From the IMG/VR virus record IMGVR_UViG_3300006923_000081, positions 1 to 32,599 of that record: a stretch of DNA of 32,599 nucleotides, one strand, 5' to 3'. Below, one piece after another: positions 16,058-23,223 of the stretch (positions are counted from its first letter, which is position 1; every line of letters starts with the position of its first letter). A model generated the notes under the pieces. It was not told the DNA's origin. It searched no databases and saw only the letters and a program-made list of their open reading frames with translations. The DNA is from a virus. Made by a program: the position numbers and the translations under genes.

Positions 16058-16945
16058 GTGATCTCAGACTATCTTCAAAACAGGGGAATCCAGACAGCAA
16101 ATTCTTCCCACCACCATGTGAGATCTGGGTGGGTTGGATTTGACTGTCCCGGCTGCTCTCCTGGTTGGGGGAAGTTCCGAGCGGGCATTGAGCTATCGAC
16201 TGGCAGAACGAATTGCTGGCATTGCGGGCTGTTGCAAGGTCGGAAGGTGTTGGTTGATCTGCTGGGGATACCATACTCCGAAGCTTGTCGGGTGTGGGCT
16301 CAGGAGTTCAAAAATCAGCACCTCTTTGTGCCTGATGCCGAAGATGAAAAACTCGGTACTCTGGAGCTGCCGAAAGGCATCGTCGATCTGATGACGATCC
16401 ACAAGCAGTATCTGAAGAAGCGGGGATTCGATCCAGGGATTCTGTCAAAACTTTGGGGGATCCGGGGGATCGGCATGGCGGTCAAGCTTTCATGGAGGAT
16501 CTTCATCCCGATCCATGATGATCGTGGTCGAGTTGTTTCCTGGACTACCAGAGCACTCCACAACGACGGCACTCGATACCAATCAGCATCGAACGATCAG
16601 GAAGAGAAGAACCTGAAGACGCTGTTGTATGGCGAGCACTTGGCGAGAAACACAATCGTGATCGTGGAAGGTCCGATGGATGCGTGGGCGATCGGCCCCG
16701 GTGGAGTGGCCACTCTGGGTATCGCTTACACTCAGACGCAGCTGTGCAGGCTCTCACAGTACACTCAGCGGATAGTTTGCTTCGACGCGACAGAAGATGC
16801 ACAAGATCGAGCTGACGCTCTCTGTGCTCAACTGGCGGCTTTTCCTGGACTCACTGAGAATGTGATGTTGGAGACCGGAGATGATCCAGCTGATGCTGAT
16901 CCAGCTGAGATCGCAGAGCTACGAGCCCGTTATCTCGAATTCTGA
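16058..16945 (+). CDS. DnaG-like primase (zinc finger plus Toprim)
   Basis: This 295-aa protein has an N-terminal zinc-binding site (CPGC at 30-33, CWHC at 53-56). A middle region (FIPIHDDRGRVVSWTTRAL, YLYGEHLARN-like YGEHLARN) precedes the Toprim motifs VIVEGPMDAW (Glu204, Asp208) and IVCFDATEDAQ (Asp243). The domain order matches DnaG-type primases without the helicase-binding domain. It would make RNA primers for phage replication. GTG 16058 follows the upstream TGA directly. Confidence 0.85.
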   Translation: MISDYLQNRGIQTANSSHHHVRSGWVGFDCPGCSPGWGKFRAGIELSTGRTNCWHCGLLQGRKVLVDLLGIPYSEACRVWAQEFKNQHLFVPDAEDEKLGTLELPKGIVDLMTIHKQYLKKRGFDPGILSKLWGIRGIGMAVKLSWRIFIPIHDDRGRVVSWTTRALHNDGTRYQSASNDQEEKNLKTLLYGEHLARNTIVIVEGPMDAWAIGPGGVATLGIAYTQTQLCRLSQYTQRIVCFDATEDAQDRADALCAQLAAFPGLTENVMLETGDDPADADPAEIAELRARYLEF

Positions 16946-16950
16946 TTATT

Positions 16951-17037
16951 CCCCTTAATCTTTAGGATTCCAAGGGGATTAGAGTGGTCTTCAGAGGGGT
17001 TTATGTCGTATAATATAAATGTGAGGTGTGAGTGATT
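16951..17037 (+). promoter_or_regulatory. Promoter cassette D (hairpin plus promoter, altered leader)
   Basis: CCCCTT 16951-16956 pairs with AAGGGG 16972-16977. GGTCTT is at 16986-16991, the spacer is 17 bp, and TATAAT is at 17009-17014. Unlike the other copies, the leader is interrupted by a separate hairpin (17038-17075) before the SD. Confidence 0.85.
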
Positions 17038-17075
17038 GCTCTTCTCTGCGGAGGAAAGGCCCCGCAGAAGAGAGC
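17038..17075 (+). promoter_or_regulatory. Long 5'-UTR hairpin unique to cassette D
   Basis: The left arm 17038-17051 pairs with the right arm 17062-17075 over 14 positions, with one G-U and one C-A. The 10-base loop contains the SD-like AGGAAAGG. It lies about 20 bases into the predicted transcript and 32 bases before ATG 17107, so it could tune stability or translation. Confidence 0.6.
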
Positions 17076-17106
17076 TTTGTTTGTCGCTGATTTGAGGAGA
17101 GAAGTG

Positions 17107-17520
17107 ATGGCTGAGAATCGAGTGTCTCTGAAAGGGATCAAGACTTTATCAACTGGAGCATTCGTCGCTTCATTCTACTGGGACGGTAAGAAGATCGGAA
17201 CAGTAGAAGACGGCGGGCGGGGGGCTTGTTATCGATACTGTTTTGGGTACGAAAAGCTGCGGGAGTGTGAAGCTTGGGCGAAGGAATTTCTTGGGGATGA
17301 GGCTTCTTCAGTTGAGAATCTGGATCACGTCGTCGCGAAACTAATCGACGAGCATTTAGCAAAAAAGAAGCTGAAGTCGTGGTGCAAGAAAGGGATCGTT
17401 CTCAAAATGAAAGATGGATCTTACTTGACCTACAAAGTTGGGTACACTGTGGCTCTGGCGGATAGACTTCGAGAAAAACATCGTGACGATCTTGAGTGTG
17501 TTGTGAATGAAACTATTTGA
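17107..17520 (+). CDS. Hypothetical 137-aa protein
   Basis: ATG 17107 follows TTTGAGGAG, the family SD. The N-terminal half is strand-rich (GAFVASFYWDGKKIGTVEDGGRG) and the C-terminal half helical and basic. It has three Cys and no recognised family. An in-frame GTG at 17032 would read through the leader hairpin and is less likely. Confidence 0.6.
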   Translation: MAENRVSLKGIKTLSTGAFVASFYWDGKKIGTVEDGGRGACYRYCFGYEKLRECEAWAKEFLGDEASSVENLDHVVAKLIDEHLAKKKLKSWCKKGIVLKMKDGSYLTYKVGYTVALADRLREKHRDDLECVVNETI

Positions 17521-17533
17521 GAGGAGAACTGAG

Positions 17534-17725
17534 ATGAACGGATATGTTTGCTTCTGGAATGGGAAGCGGTGTGAAGTCTACGCTGAAACGATGTACGCAG
17601 CGAAGCTGAAAGCGGTAGCTAAGTTCAAGGGGATGGCCGGACGAAAGCGGGTTCATTCTCATTTGGTTGCTGTTTGTTTGGCGGAAAAGAACGGCGAAGA
17701 AGTGATTCACAATCCTATTGATTGA
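17534..17725 (+). CDS. Hypothetical 63-aa protein
   Basis: It starts at ATG 17534 after GAGAGGAG. The sequence MNGYVCFWNGKRCEVYAETMYAAKLKAVAKFKG has the strand-strand-helix look of small phage proteins that act on host partners, but no family is recognised. Confidence 0.55.
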   Translation: MNGYVCFWNGKRCEVYAETMYAAKLKAVAKFKGMAGRKRVHSHLVAVCLAEKNGEEVIHNPID

Positions 17726-17736
17726 GGGGATATGAG

Positions 17737-17988
17737 ATGAGAGATGAAACAGAAGGAATCCGTCGACAGATGGTCGATGAGATCAATGGGGCTGCTGCTG
17801 AGCGGAAAGAGATGGAGCAGCGGCATGGGCAGGTTTGGAACACGAAAGAGCTTCAGGAAGATTTCCAGGTGACTGGGTTCCTGGCTCCATGTGTGGTAGT
17901 CGTCAGAAGGTCTGACGGTGTGGCAGGATCGTTACTCTTTCAGGGGAGTCCTCGATTGTACTTTAACTGGGAAGAAGCGGAAAAATGA
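17737..17988 (+). CDS. Hypothetical 83-aa protein
   Basis: ATG 17737 follows GAGGGG 17723-17728; the nearer ATG 17732 opens only two codons. The N-terminus is a long charged helix (TEGIRRQMVDEINGAAAERKEMEQRH) and the C-terminus is strand-rich (APCVVVVRRSDG). It shares ATGA with the next gene. Confidence 0.55.
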   Translation: MRDETEGIRRQMVDEINGAAAERKEMEQRHGQVWNTKELQEDFQVTGFLAPCVVVVRRSDGVAGSLLFQGSPRLYFNWEEAEK

Positions 17989-18182
17989 CAAACGAACTGG
18001 AGCACTTAACTGTTGAAGAGAAAGCGGCTGTGTTTGCTGCTTTGAAGTTGCTGGGATTCAAGAGCCACTGTGGCGAATGGATTGAAATCACAGAAGCGGG
18101 AGCTGTTTACGTGGGATTGGTTGAGATTTTACCGGCTGGAAGTATTTCCTTTAATTCTTTGGAATTGAAGGGGAAAGAGTAG
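17985..18182 (+). CDS. Hypothetical 65-aa protein running into cassette E
   Basis: It starts in an ATGA overlap. The last residues (SISFNSLELKGKE) are encoded by the hairpin of cassette E, and the stop TAG lies just before the -35-like hexamer. Translation would cross the hairpin. No family is recognised. Confidence 0.5.
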   Translation: MTNELEHLTVEEKAAVFAALKLLGFKSHCGEWIEITEAGAVYVGLVEILPAGSISFNSLELKGKE

Positions 18183-18241
18183 TCTTCTGAGGGGTGTCTT
18201 GCGTATAATAAAGATGTGACGTGAGTGGTGTTCTTGAGAGG
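18148..18241 (+). promoter_or_regulatory. Promoter cassette E (hairpin overlaps upstream gene)
   Basis: CCTT...AAGG encloses AATTC/GAATT (18153-18157 with 18162-18166). AGTCTT is at 18181-18186, the spacer is 17 bp, and TATAAT is at 18204-18209. The GTG at 18221 is in frame with ATG 18251. The hairpin is inside the preceding gene's 3' end. Confidence 0.83.
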
Positions 18242-18250
18242 AGAAAAGTG

Positions 18251-18544
18251 ATGAGTTTTGATGTGAGTGCGGAAAAAGCGGCAGAGCTGTTTGGTGAGCT
18301 GGCCCCTTTGGTTGTGTCTCGTAACCGAGAGGTTGGCTTTGCTGTTCGCAGTGGTGCCAGTCGTCACGATGTGGTTGCTGCTGAGTTCATGCTGATGGAA
18401 GCCAATGAGACTCGTGCTCATTTCAAACATCGGGACACTCGGAACTATGTTGTTCTGTTCCGAAGCTGGCCTGATGAAGCTTGGAAGCTGCATGTTCCCA
18501 GCACCGGCAAGGCGTTTATGAAAGGTTTCTTTGACAAAGCGTGA
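18251..18544 (+). CDS. Hypothetical 97-aa protein
   Basis: It starts at ATG 18251 after GAGAGGAG. It is helical at its N-terminus (SAEKAAELFGELAPLVV), with a basic middle and a WPDEAWKLHVP turn. No family is recognised. It heads a run of four small genes behind cassette E. Confidence 0.55.
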   Translation: MSFDVSAEKAAELFGELAPLVVSRNREVGFAVRSGASRHDVVAAEFMLMEANETRAHFKHRDTRNYVVLFRSWPDEAWKLHVPSTGKAFMKGFFDKA

Positions 18545-18560
18545 AGAGGAGAACTGAGTG

Positions 18561-18767
18561 ATGAAGAACGAAGTGACGGAGAAGCGGGTGTTGGATGCTG
18601 TGAGACGGCGGAACTTTGGGATGGAGAATCCTGGGTTCTGTCTGACCTGCGGCGAAGATGCCGATGGTTGCGAACCGGATGCTTGCAATTACAAGTGTGA
18701 AGCTTGCGGGGCGTTCGCTGTGTTTGGAGCAGAAGAGGTTCTGCTCATGGGTCGTTACAAATCTTGA
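18561..18767 (+). CDS. Small zinc-ribbon protein (68 aa)
   Basis: CLTCGEDADGCEPDACNYKCEACGAFAVFGAEEVLL gives two CxxC pairs about 15-17 residues apart plus extra Cys, a zinc-ribbon pattern I know from small proteins in many phages. GTG 18558 is an alternative start three bases earlier. The role is unknown; protein or nucleic-acid binding is inferred. Confidence 0.68.
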   Translation: MKNEVTEKRVLDAVRRRNFGMENPGFCLTCGEDADGCEPDACNYKCEACGAFAVFGAEEVLLMGRYKS

Positions 18768-18782
18768 GAGGAGAACTGAAGA

Positions 18783-18965
18783 ATGTATGTGATCAAACGA
18801 ACGGATCAGGGAGGCGGTTACTTGGCGAAAGATGGAACTGCTGGGGCGTACACTGCCGATTTTGCGAAAGCAAAAGTGTTCTCAACTCGTGTCAGTGCTG
18901 AAGCTGACCGTTGCATTGAGAACGAGATTGTGGTGTCTGTGGAATCTGTATTTAACAGCAATTGA
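18783..18965 (+). CDS. Hypothetical 60-aa protein
   Basis: ATG 18783 follows GAGAGGAGAACTGAAGA. The sequence MYVIKRTDQGGGYLAKDGT...TADFAKAKVFSTR is a small strand-rich fold common in phage accessory genes, with unknown function. Confidence 0.55.
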   Translation: MYVIKRTDQGGGYLAKDGTAGAYTADFAKAKVFSTRVSAEADRCIENEIVVSVESVFNSN

Positions 18966-18980
18966 GAGGAGAACTGAAGA

Positions 18981-19766
18981 ATGTGTGTGAAGCAAAAAAT
19001 CATGGGCCTGCTGAATATCAGCAAAGACGACGCTGCCTCTGAAGCCGAGATCGAAACGGCTCTGCGGCTGGCGAACAAACTGATGGACAGGCACCATCTG
19101 AGTGAAGGCGACCTTGATGATGCAGAGAATTCTGCCTTGGATCGAGCGGTTTCTTCTGAGAAAAAGCAGGGTCACTCCGTTGTCGGCAAAAAGATGTACA
19201 TGTGGGAAAAGGTCTTGACACACTTCGTGTCTGATCTTGTGGGAGTTCCACATTATCTGAGTCGAGGGGTGATGGACAAAAAGACAGCCAGCGGTTTGGT
19301 CTTTCGAGACATAAACGGCAAAGCTGTCCGGGGTCGCTCTGTGGTCTTCTACGGAGTTGCTGAAGATGTTGATATCGCAGTTTCTCTTTACGATGAGCTG
19401 CGGCTGGTGATTATCGCTCTGGCTCGTCTTCGCTACGGTTCAGTTTTCCAGGGTGAAGGTGGGGTCTACTCTGAAGGCTTCGTCAGTGGACTGCGGTCCA
19501 ATCTGAAGAAAGACAAAGCTGAGCAGAAACGGTTGGCTCAAGGCTCTTCCGATGAGAGAGCCCTGGTGCTGATCGATCGCCGGAATGATCTGATTCGGAT
19601 CAAAAGCAATCTGGCCAGCAAGTGGTTGAAGAAGGAGAAGGGGATCAATCTGGTCACCAAATCCACTCGGGGAGGTGCTTCTGGAAGTAGTGACGCTCGA
19701 AACGCTGGACGTGCTGACGGTCGTGGTTATAATGTCAGTGCAGCACGAAGAAGAAAGCTCTCTTGA
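18981..19766 (+). CDS. DUF2786 domain protein
   Basis: This 261-aa protein begins VKQKIMGLLNISKDDAASEAEIETALRLANKLMDRHHLSEGDL, the helical DUF2786 pattern. The middle part (WEKVLTHFVSDLVGVPHYL, VVFYGVAEDVDIAVSLYDEL) matches the second domain that usually follows it in phage proteins. The tail is basic and Gly/Ser-rich. Function is unknown in general. A strong terminator follows the gene. Confidence 0.75.
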   Translation: MCVKQKIMGLLNISKDDAASEAEIETALRLANKLMDRHHLSEGDLDDAENSALDRAVSSEKKQGHSVVGKKMYMWEKVLTHFVSDLVGVPHYLSRGVMDKKTASGLVFRDINGKAVRGRSVVFYGVAEDVDIAVSLYDELRLVIIALARLRYGSVFQGEGGVYSEGFVSGLRSNLKKDKAEQKRLAQGSSDERALVLIDRRNDLIRIKSNLASKWLKKEKGINLVTKSTRGGASGSSDARNAGRADGRGYNVSAARRRKLS

Positions 19767-19810
19767 GCGATGAAATAGCTGGGGTGGATTTCTCCTCTCC
19801 CCCATGCTCG

Positions 19811-19850
19811 GCCCGATCGATGTACGTCACTCCATCGATCGGGCTTTTTT
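19811..19850 (+). terminator. Intrinsic terminator after the DUF2786 gene
   Basis: The perfect 12-bp stem GCCCGATCGATG (19811-19822) with CATCGATCGGGC (19833-19844) is followed by six T. It ends the operon from cassette E just before cassette F. Confidence 0.93.
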
Positions 19851-19863
19851 CGTGTCAAAATTT

Positions 19864-19972
19864 CCCCTTTATTTCCACAATCTTTAGGATTCCAAGGGGA
19901 TTAGAGTGGTCTTTTGAGGGGAAAGTGACGTATAATAAAGATGTGACGTGAGTGATGTTCTTGAGAGGAGAA
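19864..19972 (+). promoter_or_regulatory. Promoter cassette F (hairpin plus promoter)
   Basis: CCCCTT 19864-19869 pairs with AAGGGG 19894-19899. GGTCTT is at 19908-19913, the spacer is 17 bp, and TATAAT is at 19931-19936. The GTG at 19948 is in frame with ATG 19978. It is the only copy that also has a classic terminator upstream. Confidence 0.87.
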
Positions 19973-19977
19973 AAGTG

Positions 19978-20139
19978 ATGTTGATGACTGCCGCAAGAGA
20001 AGCTGAGTCCCAACGACGGAACGATTCTGAAGACATGAGCGTTGTTGAGTCTGTTGAGATGGCAGTGATTACTGCCGGGGCTTTGTCTGCTTTTGGTTTG
20101 GTTTGTCAGTTAGCTGACTGGATAGTGGGGGCGATATGA
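19978..20139 (+). CDS. Small membrane protein (53 aa)
   Basis: It starts at ATG 19978 after GAGAGGAG. The N-terminal 28 residues are charged (TAAREAESQRRNDSED). Residues about 31-52 (VEMAVITAGALSAFGLVCQLADWIVGAI) form one amphipathic-to-hydrophobic segment, probably a membrane helix. The product could act on the host membrane. It shares ATGA with the next gene. Confidence 0.58.
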   Translation: MLMTAAREAESQRRNDSEDMSVVESVEMAVITAGALSAFGLVCQLADWIVGAI

Positions 20140-20399
20140 GAGTCATAGATGCGTTCAAGGAAGTCTTTGCCGCTGCCGATGAGCAGTGCGGTCACGGTCC
20201 TGATTCGGCTGTGATCGAGTGGGTCGACAGCATGCTCCTGATCACACAGGATCCTACTGAAGATCCTGAAGTCGATGTGTTCAATGTGGGAGTTTACTCC
20301 AAAGCGGTTTGGAACGATGGGGGATGTCCTTATCTGACCAGAGAATTCAAGCAGCTGAATGATGCTGTCAATTATGTAGATGGGTTCACTGATGCGTAA
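20136..20399 (+). CDS. Hypothetical acidic 87-aa protein
   Basis: It starts in an ATGA overlap. The sequence is acidic (TQDPTEDPEVDVFNVG), with two Cys and an N-terminal helix (VIDAFKEVFAAADEQ). No family is recognised. It overlaps the following gene by 8 bases. Confidence 0.55.
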   Translation: MRVIDAFKEVFAAADEQCGHGPDSAVIEWVDSMLLITQDPTEDPEVDVFNVGVYSKAVWNDGGCPYLTREFKQLNDAVNYVDGFTDA

Positions 20400-21375
20400 A
20401 TCTTGGTTTGAAAAACTGATGGGATTCAATGAGTACGATCACGATCATGACATGGTCAAAAGTCTGCTCAGGGTTTCGAGTAACGGGTTTCTGCAGTCTC
20501 GGGCGAACAGAAAGAAGTACCGCTGTGGGGTTCTGGATACTCCATCTGTGGAAGGTCTTCGCAGAGTGGCCAGCACTCACTATGGACCACCAGGAGACCG
20601 ATTGAAATTTGAGCAAATTGCTGCCGATGTCACAAATCTGCATCGGGATCCAGCCAATGCCGGGGCTCTGTTCCAGGTGGCGTCTCAGTTCAATCTGCTG
20701 GAAATGGTGTCTCCTGACATGACTCCAGAGTGTGGGCTGGCGATCTATGAGAACGATCACACTCAAGGGCCAGCATGTGCCATTGCCTGCGGAGCTGGCA
20801 CGATCTATCGAAACTACCTGGCCGAAGTAAACGGACAGGTGGGGCAGGACAAGAGAAATCAGATCGACTGTTCTGATGACATCGGGCACTTGCTGGGGAA
20901 TGCGAGAGAAGAGCTGTGGAAGATGGCGAATGGATATCTGTTGCCGACTGTTGAAGGACTGCGAGAGATCGCCGGATGGGTCGTTGACGAGCCTGGCAGT
21001 TTACGCAACAAAGCCATCAACCTTCTGAAGATCGGGATCCAGTGGGACACTGAGGTCACTCTGGAAGACTGCGGGCATTGTGTGACTCAGGCGTATTGCT
21101 CAGCGGTCCCGGTTTCTTACTCTCGGATTTTCTCCGATGAGTGGAAAGAGTTGGGGATCTTGATTCTGGAAGGTGCCTATGAAGCCACTCTCTGTGCTGG
21201 CATCATTAACGCAGTGGCCACCGGAAATAACACGGTGTTTCTGACTTCACTGGGTGGGGGAGCGTTCGGCAATCCTGAAGAGTGGATCACCGGAGCGATC
21301 GACAAAATACTCAAAAAGTACGCAGCTTTCGATCTGGATGTCAAACTTGTCCACTATCCCAAGAGCATCAAATGA
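20392..21375 (+). CDS. Macrodomain-like protein of unknown function
   Basis: This 327-aa protein contains ENDHTQGPACAIACGAGTIYRNYL in its middle and TVFLTSLGGGAFGNPEEWITGAIDKILKKY near residue 280, followed by LDVKLVHYPK. The GGGAFGN loop after a hydrophobic strand and before a helix resembles the second ADP-ribose-binding loop of macrodomains, and an uncharacterised family with both motifs is known to me from diverse genomes. Hydrolysis or binding of ADP-ribose or an NAD-derived signal is possible but unproven. ATG 20392 lacks a strong SD and overlaps the gene before by 8 bases. Confidence 0.55.
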   Translation: MRKSWFEKLMGFNEYDHDHDMVKSLLRVSSNGFLQSRANRKKYRCGVLDTPSVEGLRRVASTHYGPPGDRLKFEQIAADVTNLHRDPANAGALFQVASQFNLLEMVSPDMTPECGLAIYENDHTQGPACAIACGAGTIYRNYLAEVNGQVGQDKRNQIDCSDDIGHLLGNAREELWKMANGYLLPTVEGLREIAGWVVDEPGSLRNKAINLLKIGIQWDTEVTLEDCGHCVTQAYCSAVPVSYSRIFSDEWKELGILILEGAYEATLCAGIINAVATGNNTVFLTSLGGGAFGNPEEWITGAIDKILKKYAAFDLDVKLVHYPKSIK

Positions 21376-21641
21376 TCATGGAGATTCCCCCCAAGTACCT
21401 GAAAGCAATGAAGCAGGGAACGCAAGCCCCGCCTGGTAGCATCGAAAAGATCAACATAATGTGTGATCGTCACTCGCTGGGCATGCCTTTACATGCAAAA
21501 GGCGATGCTCATCTTTTCGCTGATCTGTCAGCTAGTGAAGCAAGTAAGAGAATCCATGCAGACCGTTCGTGTGGTTTGCATTTGAGCCACAGGGGGCAGC
21601 TGCCGAAGTTCAAGAGTGAAAAACCAGGAGAGCAGGCATGA
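21372..21641 (+). CDS. Hypothetical 89-aa His/Cys-containing protein
   Basis: ATG 21372 overlaps the upstream stop as ATGA; ATG 21378 is an alternative. The middle holds IMCDRHSLGMPLHAKGDAHLF and CGLHLSHRG, two His/Cys groups that could bind a metal. No family is recognised. It may work with the macrodomain-like protein, with which it is coupled. Confidence 0.5.
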   Translation: MIMEIPPKYLKAMKQGTQAPPGSIEKINIMCDRHSLGMPLHAKGDAHLFADLSASEASKRIHADRSCGLHLSHRGQLPKFKSEKPGEQA

Positions 21642-21643
21642 TT

Positions 21644-21755
21644 CCCCTTAATCTTTCACAATCTTTGTGGTTTTAAGGGGAAAAGAGTGGTCTTCAGAGG
21701 GGAATCTAGCGTATAATAAAGATGTGACGTGAGTGATGTCTTTTGTTTGAGGAGA
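21644..21755 (+). promoter_or_regulatory. Promoter cassette G (hairpin plus promoter)
   Basis: CCCCTT 21644-21649 pairs with AAGGGG 21675-21680, with an inner CACAA/TTGTG stem. GGTCTT is at 21689-21694, the spacer is 17 bp, and TATAAT is at 21712-21717. The GTG at 21729 is in frame with ATG 21762. Confidence 0.87.
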
Positions 21756-21761
21756 GAAGTG

Positions 21762-21860
21762 ATGGCTGCTGCAAGAAACGAAGCGGAGTTGCCCTGGGCT
21801 GGGGGCTGGGTGTTCTTGGCCGGTTTGGTGGTCGCTGTTGTTGGTGGCATGTTTGCTTGA
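21762..21860 (+). CDS. Tiny membrane protein (32 aa)
   Basis: ATG 21762 lies at the standard distance from the cassette SD. The frame encodes 10 polar residues (MAAARNEAEL) then PWAGGWVFLAGLVVAVVGGM, a complete single membrane helix with a Gly-rich face. Start, SD and spacing match the other cassette-first genes, which supports it despite its size. Confidence 0.55.
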   Translation: MAAARNEAELPWAGGWVFLAGLVVAVVGGMFA

Positions 21861-21882
21861 CTTTTGTGTGAGGAGAAGACTG

Positions 21883-22206
21883 ATGGGGATCGCGGAAATC
21901 ACTTTGAAACAGTTGGGTGGGGCCGGTCGCTTGAAAGCGTTTGCTGGCGGCAGAGACTTCATGAGTGATGGAGTCAACGGTGAGATCTTGATGTTCAAGT
22001 TCAAGGGCAAGGTTGCCAACTACGTCGAAATCGCTTTGGACGCTGCCAGTGATACTTATGTTTTGAAGTTCAAGAAAGTCGGACGGATGAGTCGCAAGAC
22101 TTTCAAGGCTCCCAAGGTCGTCTTGGTCGAAGAAGTCGCTGGTGTTTACTGTGACAATTTGGTCGAAGTGTTTGAGCGTGTTTCTGGTTTGTATTTGAGT
22201 TTGTGA
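21883..22206 (+). CDS. Conserved small phage protein (107 aa)
   Basis: It starts at ATG 21883 after AGGAG. ITLKQLGGAGRLKAFAGGRDF...MFKFKGKVANYVEIALDAASDTYVLKFKKVG...VYCDNLVEVFERVSGLYLSL follows a pattern I know from uncharacterised phage proteins (TLxQLGG, a strand pair, then DxLxxVFxxxTGLY). Function unknown. Confidence 0.62.
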   Translation: MGIAEITLKQLGGAGRLKAFAGGRDFMSDGVNGEILMFKFKGKVANYVEIALDAASDTYVLKFKKVGRMSRKTFKAPKVVLVEEVAGVYCDNLVEVFERVSGLYLSL

Positions 22207-22213
22207 AATATTG

Positions 22214-22332
22214 TGCTCGCAGAGGTCGAAGGACCTAACTGGCACATCGGGGTGCTATTTTCAAGTCTAACGGCGAAGTAGCAACGTCAAAGGCATGAAA
22301 CCTGATGGGGAGTTCGAGTCTCCCAGCGAGCA
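22214..22332 (+). ncRNA. tRNA-like RNA, 119 nt
   Basis: TGCTCGC 22214-22220 pairs perfectly with GCGAGCA 22326-22332 as an acceptor-like stem. A canonical T-arm GGGAG-TTCGAGT-CTCCC lies at 22308-22324. AGGTC/GACCT (22223-22227 with 22232-22236) is in D-arm position but has a 4-base loop. TGGCAC/GTGCTA (22240-22257) is in anticodon-arm position but lacks the usual loop. The total is far longer than a normal tRNA, no CCA is encoded, and one base separates T-arm and acceptor. It could be a degenerate or unusual tRNA or a tRNA mimic. Confidence 0.5.
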
Positions 22333-22392
22333 GCTTTTTGAGTTTGTTGTAATCTGTTGCAATTCTTTGCAACAACCGAGAGGAGAGTTCTG

Positions 22393-22632
22393 ATGGCCAG
22401 GTCTACGTTTCGATGCAATTTGGCAAAGTACACTGGATCTCGGGGGGTGGAAGCTCATGCCTTTCGGGCTGGAGTAGACGAAGCCTTTCGCCAGACGATG
22501 ACGACAGCCGATGATTGCCATTGGACTGCGTTGAAGCTTCGAGAGGACGAGAACGGGGCTGTTTCGTGGTATGTCGATTTGCATTCTTGTCCACCACACT
22601 GGCCAGAAGCCTATACGGAAGGAGATGACTGA
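22393..22632 (+). CDS. Hypothetical 79-aa protein
   Basis: ATG 22393 follows GAGAGGAG. The sequence contains AFRAGVDEAFRQTM and a Trp/His/Cys-containing C-terminus (WYVDLHSCPPHWPEAY). No family is recognised. Its stop shares TGATG with the next start. Confidence 0.52.
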   Translation: MARSTFRCNLAKYTGSRGVEAHAFRAGVDEAFRQTMTTADDCHWTALKLREDENGAVSWYVDLHSCPPHWPEAYTEGDD

Positions 22633-22790
22633 TGCGGAGAGAATGGGCTGTGTTCCGGGGGAACTCTTTGGTGAGTCGCCACTGGCACGAAGCCGATGCA
22701 AGAGACAAATTGAGAGCCGGTTGTCATGTACGGCACTGGCGATACGGATGGGGAAATAAAGGAGGATGGTGCTGTGAGCTGCCTTACTAA
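22632..22790 (+). CDS. Trp/Arg-rich 52-aa protein
   Basis: ATG 22632 sits 7 bases after AAGGAG 22619-22624 in a TGATG junction. The product (MRREWAVFRGNSLVSRHWHE...WRYGWGNKGGWCCELPY) is basic with seven Trp. The competing frame from ATG 22625 has the SD touching its start codon and is less likely. Confidence 0.45.
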   Translation: MRREWAVFRGNSLVSRHWHEADARDKLRAGCHVRHWRYGWGNKGGWCCELPY

Positions 22791-23001
22791 AATGACAGGT
22801 GAACAATTTCGGTCTGCGAAGCTGACGATTGCAAATGAGTTGCAGCAGAGCAAAGAACGCGGCGATCGCTGCTGGCACAGGGCCTGGGCGATGGTGACGA
22901 TGGTGGAGCACACCTTTTGTCACGATGATTACATCTTGTGTGGTCAGTACGTTTGGGATTATATCAACGAACTCGATCGATTTAAGCTGGAGAGTGACTG
23001 A
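22774..23001 (+). CDS. Hypothetical 75-aa protein
   Basis: GTG 22774 is preceded by AAGGAGG 22758-22764; ATG 22792 is an alternative. It is mostly helical (TGEQFRSAKLTIANELQQSKERGDRCW), followed by HDDYILCGQYVWDYINELDRF. No family is recognised. It overlaps the gene before by 17 bases and the one after by one. Confidence 0.5.
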   Translation: MSCLTKMTGEQFRSAKLTIANELQQSKERGDRCWHRAWAMVTMVEHTFCHDDYILCGQYVWDYINELDRFKLESD

Positions 23002-23222
23002 TGCCTACGAAACCACCACCACCTTTCAATCTGGATGCCAGGCCGGGGCTGGGTCCAGCTGTGTCGGCGGCGTACGATGCGTATTGTGGACTGCCAACAA
23101 CAGACCAGAGCCCTGGACCGAGTGAGTACCGAGCGGCAGAGTATCGACGAATCCATGATCGCTTCGTCACTTCGGGAAAATATCCCACCTATCGTGAACT
23201 TTGGAACAAGAAGGAGAACTGA
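23001..23222 (+). CDS. Hypothetical 73-aa Pro-rich protein
   Basis: It starts in a TGATG junction. The N-terminus is Pro-rich (PTKPPPPFNLDARPGLGP) and the rest is helical and basic (YRAAEYRRIHDRFVTSGKYPTYRELW). No family is recognised. Confidence 0.5.
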   Translation: MPTKPPPPFNLDARPGLGPAVSAAYDAYCGLPTTDQSPGPSEYRAAEYRRIHDRFVTSGKYPTYRELWNKKEN

Positions 23223-23223
23223 A

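Noticed and set aside
22254-22276. Opal-suppressor anticodon (TCA) in the tRNA-like RNA
   Set aside because: A TCA lies in TTTCAAG, but the flanking bases do not form an anticodon stem, so a suppressor reading is not supported.
22625-22759. 44-aa ORF starting MTDAERMG
   Set aside because: Its SD touches the start codon with no spacing; ATG 22632 in the other frame has ideal spacing.
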